Of a stretch of DNA of 11,405 nt, positions 5,772-11,405 are shown piece by piece. This DNA comes from an uncultured Peptoniphilus sp. (GTDB taxonomy: Bacteria > Bacillota > Clostridia > Tissierellales > Peptoniphilaceae). The notes under the pieces were generated by a model, which made no database searches, was not told where the DNA came from, and saw only the letters and a program-made list of their open reading frames with translations. Position numbers and translations under genes: made by a program. How positions within the stretch are numbered: the stretch's first letter is position 1; every line of letters starts with the position of its first letter. Where the stretch lies: the NCBI GenBank assembly GCA_947254665.1, contig CAMYEJ010000036.1, forward strand, positions 1 to 11,405, written 5' to 3'.

Positions 5772-7288
5772 TGCGTGCACTAATTTCAGTATATGACAAA
5801 GAAGGAATCGTAGAATTTACAACCGAGCTTGAAAAACTTGGCTACGAAATAGTAAGTACAGGTGGAACATATAAAAAATTAAAGGAAAGCGGTTTAAAAG
5901 TAATAGAAATTGATGAAGTTACAAAATTTCCAGAAATTTTAAACGGAAGAGTTAAGACTTTAAACCCTCTTATTCACGGAGCAATCCTCTATAAGAGAGA
6001 TAATGAAGAACATGTAAAGACTGTAAAGGAACATAACATCACATCCATAGATATAGTGGTAAACTCACTATATCCATTTGAAGAATGCCTAAAGAGAGGT
6101 GCTTCTCACGATGAAATGATTGAAAATATAGATATCGGTGGACCATCTATGATTAGATCCGCTGCAAAAAATTACAAAGATGTGCTAATCGTAACTAATA
6201 AAAATCAATACGATGAAGTACTTAAGAGATTAAAAGAAAATAACTGCGACGAAGAATTTAGATTCTCCCTTGCAAAGGAAGCTTTTAATCTAACTGCAAG
6301 ATACGACAGTCTAATCGCTGGATACTTCAATTCATTCGGCGAAAAAGAAGAGTTTGAAAAGATACTTGAGCCTAAGTATGTTTTGAAAGAAGTCCTAAGA
6401 TATGGAGAAAATCCACATCAAAAGGCAGCTTTCTATGAAGAAGAAAATATAGACAAAGTTGAATATAAAGTTCTCCATGGAAAACAAATTTCCTACAACA
6501 ATCTAAACGATATGTACGGAGCAATAAAGGCTCTTAAAAACTTCGGAGATATTCCAACTGCAATTGCAGTTAAACACACAAACCCTTGCGGAATGGGAAC
6601 GGGTGCTACATTGGCAGAAGCATTTAGAAAAGCATACGAATGTGACGATGAAAGTATATTCGGAGGAATCATTGCTCTAAATAGAAAAGTAGATTTAGAA
6701 ACTGCAGAGATGCTTTCGAAAATCTTCCTAGAAATCGTAGTAGCACCATCATTTGCAAAAGATGCCTACGAACTTTTGGCTAAGAAGAAAAATATCAGAC
6801 TTATCGAAATGCCAAGAATCAATGATTTTGAAATAAAGATGTCTGTTAAAGAAGTTTTAAATGGACTTATAGTTCAAGAGTATGACAATGTGGATTTAGA
6901 TGAAGATAAACTTGAAGTAATGACTAAGAGAAAACCTACAGAAGAAGAAATGAAGGAACTTAGATTTGCTTGGACTGCTGTTAAAGCAAGTGCATCTAAC
7001 TCTGTTGTGGTAGCTAAAGATGGAGGCACACTTGGAATTGGTCAAGGTCAAACCAAGAGATCTTGGGCAGTTGAAGAAGCCCTTGAAAGAGCAGGAGACA
7101 AGATCGAAGGAGCAGTATTTGCATCTGATGGATTCTTCTTCAAAGATACCATGGAACTTTTAAATAAATATGGAATCAAGGCAATAATAGAGCCAGGTGG
7201 ATCTGTAAAGGACCCTGAAGTCATTGAATTTGCTGATGCTCATGATATGTCAGTAGTCTTTACTCATATCAGACATTTTAGACACTAA
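5771..7288 (+). CDS. purH: Bifunctional AICAR transformylase / IMP cyclohydrolase
   Basis: PurH performs the last two steps to IMP: formylation of AICAR with 10-formyl-tetrahydrofolate, then ring closure. The N-terminal MGS-like cyclohydrolase domain (about 1-190) has S-T-G-G-T (29-33), G-R-V-K-T-L (59-64) and D-I-G-G-P-S-M-I-R-S-A-A-K-N (121-134). The C-terminal transformylase has R-Y-G-E-N-P-H-Q (210-217), L-H-G-K-Q-I-S-Y-N-N (235-244) and catalytic K268-H269-T-N-P-C-G (268-274). Near the end lie G-Q-G-Q-T-K-R and F-A-S-D-G-F-F-F. The usual G-R-V-K-T-L-H-P reads N-P here, a small change. The 505 residues match B. subtilis (512). ATG 5771 is preferred over the preceding in-frame TTG (5768); AAGGAG lies at 5756-5761. 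This is the last purine gene of the operon. Confidence 0.96.
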   Translation: MRALISVYDKEGIVEFTTELEKLGYEIVSTGGTYKKLKESGLKVIEIDEVTKFPEILNGRVKTLNPLIHGAILYKRDNEEHVKTVKEHNITSIDIVVNSLYPFEECLKRGASHDEMIENIDIGGPSMIRSAAKNYKDVLIVTNKNQYDEVLKRLKENNCDEEFRFSLAKEAFNLTARYDSLIAGYFNSFGEKEEFEKILEPKYVLKEVLRYGENPHQKAAFYEEENIDKVEYKVLHGKQISYNNLNDMYGAIKALKNFGDIPTAIAVKHTNPCGMGTGATLAEAFRKAYECDDESIFGGIIALNRKVDLETAEMLSKIFLEIVVAPSFAKDAYELLAKKKNIRLIEMPRINDFEIKMSVKEVLNGLIVQEYDNVDLDEDKLEVMTKRKPTEEEMKELRFAWTAVKASASNSVVVAKDGGTLGIGQGQTKRSWAVEEALERAGDKIEGAVFASDGFFFKDTMELLNKYGIKAIIEPGGSVKDPEVIEFADAHDMSVVFTHIRHFRH

Positions 7289-7320
7289 AAATAAATTTAA
7301 AAAAATTTTTAAAAATAGTG

Positions 7321-7349
7321 TTGACAAATTTTTAAATAGCCCGTACAAT
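7321..7349 (+). promoter_or_regulatory. Sigma-A-type promoter of the methionine operon
   Basis: TTGACA (7321-7326) and TACAAT (7344-7349) are separated by exactly 17 bases, predicting transcription from about 7355-7357. The DNA just upstream (7291-7319) is almost pure A/T in short A and T runs, like an UP element. The promoter begins 32 bases after the purH stop codon. Confidence 0.85.
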
Positions 7350-7355
7350 AAAAAA

Positions 7356-7653
7356 CAAGTTCAAAAAACGAACTAAAAAAACAAACTTAAAAAAACTACA
7401 AGACAGGAAGAGTAAAAAGAATTTTAGTCTTCACAGAGAAGCTACATTTGGTGAGAGTAGCGAGATGGAATCTTTTGAACATGATCCTTGATGGGGTGGT
7501 TCGATATTTAGAATCACACGGGAACTCCCGTTACAGAGTTAGTGTATGATGGTACATGAAGTGGCATTATTATTTATTATTGTAATGCAATTAAGGTGGT
7601 AACGCGGATTATTTCGCCCTTTTTATCCTAACGGATGGAAAGGGCGTTTTTTT
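7356..7653 (+). ncRNA. T-box leader, methionine-specific (AUG specifier)
   Basis: The 300-base leader shows T-box landmarks in order. AGAGA (7435-7439) precedes a distal stem I hairpin GCTAC/GTAGC (7441-7445 with 7457-7461), whose loop contains TTGGTGAGA. The sequence GAACATGATCC follows, with ATG (7481-7483) as likely specifier followed by the usual A. A hairpin ACGGG/CCCGT (7518-7522 with 7527-7531) and a stem GCATTA/TAATGC (7564-7569 with 7583-7588) come next. The T-box AAGGTGGTAACGCGG (7593-7607) contains TGGT (7597-7600) to pair with the ACCA end of a tRNA whose discriminator is A, as in tRNA-Met. Uncharged tRNA-Met should stabilise the antiterminator and allow transcription of metNIQ. 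The Met assignment rests on the specifier and agrees with the genes downstream. This leader fills the whole gap between purH and metN. Confidence 0.92.
7615..7653 (+). terminator. T-box-controlled terminator before metN
   Basis: CGCCCTTTTTATCC (7615-7628) pairs with GGATGGAAAGGGCG (7633-7646), two G-U pairs included, around a TAAC loop. Seven T follow (7647-7653). The CGCCCTT arm can instead pair with the T-box (AAGG...CG) to form the antiterminator, the usual switch of these leaders. Confidence 0.92.
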
Positions 7654-7670
7654 ATTTTACAGGAGGCAAA

Positions 7671-8714
7671 ATGATAGAAATTAAAAATGTAAGTGTAGCA
7701 TTTGAAAATAAAAACAAAGTGGTACACGCACTTAGAAATGTATCTCTTGATATAAAAGAAAAAGAGATATTTGGAATTGTTGGTTACTCTGGAGCTGGAA
7801 AATCAACTTTGGTAAGATGTATAAACCTTCTTACCAGACCAGATTCTGGAGAAATATATATAAAAGGAGAGGATATAACAAAATTATCAGAAAAAGAACT
7901 TAGAAAAAAGAGAATGAAGATAGGAATGATTTTTCAACATTTTAATCTGTTCTCCACGAGAACAATATTTGAAAATGTGTACTATCCATTAAAACATTCA
8001 AAATTAAAAGAAAGTGAGAGAATTAAAAAAGTAGAATCGCTTTTGAAATTAGTTGACATCTATGAAAAGAGGGATGAGTACCCTAGCAAACTCTCTGGTG
8101 GTCAAAGACAGAGGGTGGCAATAGCAAGAGCCCTCGCAAATGATCCAGACATACTTCTTTGTGATGAATCTACGTCAGCGCTAGATCCGCAAAACACTTC
8201 TCAAATTTTAAAACTTCTAAAGAGACTTAACGAAGAACTTGGGCTGACCATCGTAATCATAACCCATGAAATGCAAGTGGTTAAATCTATTTGTACAAAA
8301 TGTGCTGTTATGGAAGATGGAAATATTGTAGAGAGCAAGAGCGTGTTAGAAATATTTTCAAACCCAGAACACAGACTTACAAGAGAATTTATTGAGAGCA
8401 CGATTCAATCAGAAGAAGTATTAGAAACTATTAAGAACAATAAGGAAGTTGTGGTGACGGACAATTCAAAACTCGTAAGGCTAGATTATACAGGAGATTC
8501 AACATTGGAACCTATAATCCTTGAGCTTTACAAAAAGTTTGACGTGGTCACTTCGATCCTTTGGGGAAATGTAGAATTTATACAGGATACGCCACTTGGA
8601 GTTTTAATAGTGATATTAAAGGGAGATTGTAAAAATATTTTAAAATCCTTCGAATACATGAGGGAAAAAAATATTAGGGTAACTGAACTTAAACTGGAGG
8701 AAGAAAATGAGTGA
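7671..8714 (+). CDS. metN: Methionine ABC transporter, ATP-binding protein
   Basis: MetN is the ATPase of the MetNIQ importer, on the cytoplasmic side of the membrane. The 347 residues comprise an ABC domain (about 1-240) and a C-terminal NIL/ACT-type domain (about 265-345) that in E. coli MetN binds methionine and inhibits transport. Visible motifs are Walker A G-Y-S-G-A-G-K-S (38-45), Q-loop Gln89, signature L-S-G-G-Q (141-145), Walker B I-L-L-C-D-E (161-166) and switch His199. ATG 7671 is chosen because AGGAGG (7661-7666) stands before it; a longer in-frame reading from 7635 would lie in the T-box terminator. It overlaps metI by eight bases. The T-box and metQ make methionine the likely substrate rather than another amino acid. 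Confidence 0.95.
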   Translation: MIEIKNVSVAFENKNKVVHALRNVSLDIKEKEIFGIVGYSGAGKSTLVRCINLLTRPDSGEIYIKGEDITKLSEKELRKKRMKIGMIFQHFNLFSTRTIFENVYYPLKHSKLKESERIKKVESLLKLVDIYEKRDEYPSKLSGGQRQRVAIARALANDPDILLCDESTSALDPQNTSQILKLLKRLNEELGLTIVIITHEMQVVKSICTKCAVMEDGNIVESKSVLEIFSNPEHRLTREFIESTIQSEEVLETIKNNKEVVVTDNSKLVRLDYTGDSTLEPIILELYKKFDVVTSILWGNVEFIQDTPLGVLIVILKGDCKNILKSFEYMREKNIRVTELKLEEENE

Positions 8715-9375
8715 ATTTTTTAAGCATGCAATAGCAATTAAAGGTGATTTTTTACCTGCAACATTTGAAACGATTTATATGGTATTTTTTACTTCCATAT
8801 TTGCAGGTATTGTAGGACTAGCACTTGGAATAGTGCTTGTAACTACAAAGGAAGGCGGAATACTTGAGAACAAGTTTATAAATTCAATCCTAGATAAATT
8901 TATAAACCTGCTTCGTGCGGTGCCATTCATAATTATTTTGGCAGTGGTTGCTCCACTTACAAGTGCCATTGTAGGCACGAGAATCGGAGCGACAGCAGCG
9001 ATAGTTCCACTTTTCTTCGGAGCATTTCCATTCTATGCAAAACAAGTTGAATCAGCTCTATCTTCTATAGACAAAGGTCTTATAGAAGCGGCAGTTTCAA
9101 TGGGAGATAGTCCTTTCGATGTGATCACCAGAGTCTATTTAAGAGAAGGACTTCAAAACTTAGTAAGAGTTTCTGCTCTTACCATGATTTCATTAATCGG
9201 GCTTAGCGCGATGGCAGGAGCTATCGGAGCGCAAGACTTAGGTAAGCTCGCAATAGCAACCGGTTACAATAGATTTCAAGACGACGTAGTAATAGTATCG
9301 ATGGTTCTTATACTAATACTTGTGTATTTTGTACAAGGAATATCAAATTTAGCAATCAAAAAATTAGAAAGATGA
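8707..9375 (+). CDS. metI: Methionine ABC transporter, permease
   Basis: MetI forms the membrane channel of MetNIQ as a dimer. The 222 residues fit the family (E. coli 217). Hydrophobic segments near 22-45, 70-90, 92-112, 155-175 and 195-212 suggest five membrane helices. The loop that docks on MetN is E-A-A-V-S-M-G (127-133) followed by a V-Y-L-R-E-G-L stretch, the standard EAA motif with Arg where many members have Pro. GGAGG (8696-8700) precedes the ATG, which lies inside the end of metN. metQ follows nine bases after the stop codon. Confidence 0.95.
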   Translation: MSEFFKHAIAIKGDFLPATFETIYMVFFTSIFAGIVGLALGIVLVTTKEGGILENKFINSILDKFINLLRAVPFIIILAVVAPLTSAIVGTRIGATAAIVPLFFGAFPFYAKQVESALSSIDKGLIEAAVSMGDSPFDVITRVYLREGLQNLVRVSALTMISLIGLSAMAGAIGAQDLGKLAIATGYNRFQDDVVIVSMVLILILVYFVQGISNLAIKKLER

Positions 9376-9384
9376 GGTAAAAAA

Positions 9385-10218
9385 ATGAAAAAGACAATTA
9401 AATTTTTAGCAGTAGCAGCATTAGCAGTAGTATTAACAGCATGTGGTTCAAAGGACACCGCAAAGAAAGTAGACGAAAAAGTAGGAATAGATCGCCCAGT
9501 TAAAATAGGAGTAGTAGGAACTAAATCAGAAACTTGGGATTTCGTAATTAAAAAACTTGAAAAAGAAGGAATAAAAGCAGAACTTGTAGAATTTACAGAC
9601 TACAACCAACCAAACGTAGCACTTCTAGCAGGAGATATCGATCTAAACTCATTCCAACATCAAAACTTCCTAGATCATTTCAACGAAGATAAAAAATCAA
9701 ATATAGTTTCCATAGGAGACACAGTGCTTGCACCACTTGGAATCTATTCAAACAAAATAAAAGACGTGAGTGAACTAAAAGAAGGAGACAAGATTGCAAT
9801 TCCAGATGATGTTTCAAACCAAGCAAGAGCAATATTCTTACTTCAAACTGCAGGACTTATAAAAGTTGACGGTAAACCTGGAGATCCAGTAACTCCTAAA
9901 AATATTATAGAAAACTCAAAGAACTTAGAAATAATACCAATGGATGCATCACAAACAGCAAGAGCACTAGATGACGTAGCGGCAGCATGTATAAACAACG
10001 GTGTTGCAACAGATGCTGGATATTCACCATCAGAAGATGCAGTTCTATTAGAGCCTGTAGATGAAAATTCAAAACCTTTTATAAATATAATAGCAGCAAG
10101 AGCAGAAGATAAGGACAACGAAATATTTAAGAAAATCGTAGCAGCATACCAATCTGATGACACTGAAGAAGTAATCAAAAAAGAAAGTAAAGGATCTTCA
10201 ATAGCAGCTTGGAAATAA
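9385..10218 (+). CDS. metQ: Methionine-binding lipoprotein of the MetNIQ transporter
   Basis: This 277-residue NlpA/MetQ-family protein is the substrate-binding component. It starts with a lipoprotein signal peptide: two lysines, a hydrophobic stretch and a lipobox L-T-A-C with Cys20, so it should be lipid-anchored outside the membrane. The mature part contains V-K-I-G-V-V-G-T early, a N-Q-P-N-V-A-L segment followed by D-L-N-S-F-Q-H, and a typical D-D-V-S-N-Q-A-R-A block, all usual for MetQ. The family binds L- and D-methionine, and some members bind methionine-containing peptides or cysteine. GAGGT at 9374-9378 gives a good ribosome binding site six bases upstream of the ATG. Confidence 0.94.
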   Translation: MKKTIKFLAVAALAVVLTACGSKDTAKKVDEKVGIDRPVKIGVVGTKSETWDFVIKKLEKEGIKAELVEFTDYNQPNVALLAGDIDLNSFQHQNFLDHFNEDKKSNIVSIGDTVLAPLGIYSNKIKDVSELKEGDKIAIPDDVSNQARAIFLLQTAGLIKVDGKPGDPVTPKNIIENSKNLEIIPMDASQTARALDDVAAACINNGVATDAGYSPSEDAVLLEPVDENSKPFINIIAARAEDKDNEIFKKIVAAYQSDDTEEVIKKESKGSSIAAWK

Positions 10219-10236
10219 TAAACTGGGAGGGAAAAG

Positions 10237-11405
10237 ATGATTTCAAAAGAAGTTTTAGATTTAAAAGACTATGTAGTAGAGACGAGAAGATATTTTCATA
10301 AAAATCCAGAAGTATCACTAAAAGAATATAAGACATCTGCATTTATAAAGGGCGAACTAGATAATCTTGGCATAGAATATGTAAATGTAGGAGAGACTGG
10401 AATATTGGCAACCATAAAAGGAAAGCATGAAGGTCCAACAGTATTCTTAAGAGCAGATATGGACGCCCTTCCACTACAAGATAAAATTGAAAAAGATTAT
10501 AGATCTGTAAATGAAGGCGTGTCCCACGGATGCGGACATGACGCCCATGTGGCAGGACTTCTTGCAACTTCAAAGATTATTGCAAAGAGAAAAGATGAAA
10601 TAAAAGGAACAGTTAAGCTCTGTTTCCAAGCAGCAGAAGAGATAGGTAGAGGAGCAAAAGAATTTGTAAAAGCTGGTCATCTAAAAGACGTGGACTATGC
10701 ATTTGGAATCCATGTTGCAAGTGCACTACCTGTTGGCAAAGTTGCAATAGTTCCTGGGGCGATAAACGCCTCCTGTGATATATTTAAAATCCATGTCAAA
10801 GGAGAAAGCGCCCATGGCTCTAGACCAGATCTTGGAAAGGATGCTCTTCTTGCAGCAGCATCCATAGCCGTTGAACTACAAAATATAGTTTCAAGAAGGG
10901 TAAGTCCACTAGATAGCGTCGTTCTTACATTAGGTAAATTAAATGCAGGCACAGCTTATAATATCATTGCAAATGACGGTTATATAGAAGGAACACTAAG
11001 GACGCTTGACCAAAATATAAGAGAAAAAATCTTAAAGAAGATTGAACTTATATCCAAAAATATTGCAGAAGTCCATGACTGTGAAGCAGAGTTTGAAAAC
11101 TACAACGCGGCATCCATACTTCAAAATGATGAACAACTCACAGAAGAAGTACAAATAATTGCAAAGAAGATACTCGGCACAGAAAATGTAATCACAGCTG
11201 GCAAACCATCTCTAGGAGCAGAGGATTTCTCAGAATTTACAAACTTAGTTAAGGGAACATTTATAAATGTGGGTACATCAAGTTGTGACGCTACCTCCTA
11301 TCCTCACCACCATGAAAACTTTGATCTAGATGAAGAAGGAATCCTCTATGGGGTGGAATTATTTAAAAATATTTTAGAAAACTATTCATTGAAAGAAAAT
11401 AAAAT
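10237..11405 (+). CDS. M20-family amidohydrolase/deacylase, C-terminus cut by the window end
   Basis: This metallo-amidohydrolase (M20D type, as in aminoacylases and hippurate hydrolase) is complete except for the last few residues: 389 codons are read and no stop occurs before the window end. Motifs are R-A-D-M-D-A-L-P (72-79), H-G-C-G-H-D-A-H (97-104) with likely metal ligands Cys99 and His101, E-E (134-135), G-I-H (157-159), G-A-E-D-F-S near 328-333 and H-H-H (357-359) near the C-terminus. The common L-F-Q-P-A-E-E reads C-F-Q-A-A-E-E. GGGAGGG (10225-10231) precedes the ATG, 18 bases after metQ. Related enzymes remove acyl groups from amino acids; the position after metNIQ suggests release of methionine or a sulfur amino acid from an imported N-acyl or peptide form. 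Such an M20 gene also sits beside met transporter genes in streptococci. Confidence 0.9.
   Translation, partial: MISKEVLDLKDYVVETRRYFHKNPEVSLKEYKTSAFIKGELDNLGIEYVNVGETGILATIKGKHEGPTVFLRADMDALPLQDKIEKDYRSVNEGVSHGCGHDAHVAGLLATSKIIAKRKDEIKGTVKLCFQAAEEIGRGAKEFVKAGHLKDVDYAFGIHVASALPVGKVAIVPGAINASCDIFKIHVKGESAHGSRPDLGKDALLAAASIAVELQNIVSRRVSPLDSVVLTLGKLNAGTAYNIIANDGYIEGTLRTLDQNIREKILKKIELISKNIAEVHDCEAEFENYNAASILQNDEQLTEEVQIIAKKILGTENVITAGKPSLGAEDFSEFTNLVKGTFINVGTSSCDATSYPHHHENFDLDEEGILYGVELFKNILENYSLKENK

Noticed and set aside
7296..7313. A/T-only palindrome after purH as a terminator
   Set aside because: It has no G-C pairs in the stem and is more likely part of an AT-rich promoter upstream element.
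7635..7670. Extended metN start at 7635
   Set aside because: It lies in the T-box terminator; AGGAGG before 7671 and the family N-terminus support the later ATG.
2364..10952. Several minus-strand open frames of 60-149 codons (for example 3147-3506, 5018-5467, 9843-10178, 10695-10952)
   Set aside because: They lie opposite well-supported genes, are rich in Ser/Thr/Ile as expected from antisense reading of AT-rich genes, and show no recognisable motif.
1..11405. CRISPR arrays, transposons, tRNA or rRNA genes, phage or toxin-antitoxin genes
   Set aside because: No regularly spaced repeats, terminal inverted repeats, transposase motifs or tRNA-like cloverleafs were seen; the window is core metabolism.

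Overview
The window comes from a low-GC, AT-rich anaerobic Firmicute. The codon use (AGA for Arg, many A/T third positions), the clostridial-type PurC/PurE variants and the T-box and PRPP-riboswitch leaders all fit the clostridia and relatives. My best guess is an anaerobic-coccus lineage (Anaerococcus/Peptoniphilus/Finegoldia type), but the genus is not proven. All real genes read on the + strand.

Region 1 (about 1-1430): a likely two-gene unit with a PAP2-family membrane phosphatase and a nitroreductase-family protein of the divergent 'TM nitroreductase' type, ended by a clear hairpin terminator.

Region 2 (about 1479-7288): a purine biosynthesis operon, purC-purE-purF-purM-purN-purH. A consensus sigma-A-type promoter is followed by a ykkC-type leader RNA, best read as a PRPP riboswitch. 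The 3' edge of its aptamer overlaps a 17-bp terminator stem, so PRPP should switch the operon on. The genes are tightly packed, with several overlaps. The operon covers PRPP to phosphoribosylamine (PurF), FGAR formation (PurN), AIR (PurM), carboxylation (PurE), SAICAR (PurC) and the last two steps to IMP (PurH). purD, purL/Q/S, purK and purB are not here. The strongest oddity is PurF: its phosphoribosyltransferase half is intact, but its N-terminal glutaminase half lacks the nucleophile Cys and other glutamine-binding residues, and the Fe-S ligands are incomplete. It may be an ammonia-dependent PurF.

Region 3 (about 7321-11405): a methionine-uptake operon, metN-metI-metQ, then an M20-family amidohydrolase cut off by the window end. 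A second consensus promoter drives a T-box leader with an AUG (Met) specifier, a T-box sequence and an antiterminator/terminator pair, so uncharged tRNA-Met should turn the operon on. The ABC transporter imports methionine. The M20 enzyme probably releases methionine or a related amino acid from an N-acyl or peptide form. No ordinary terminator was seen between purH and the T-box promoter, so the T-box terminator may also end purine transcripts.
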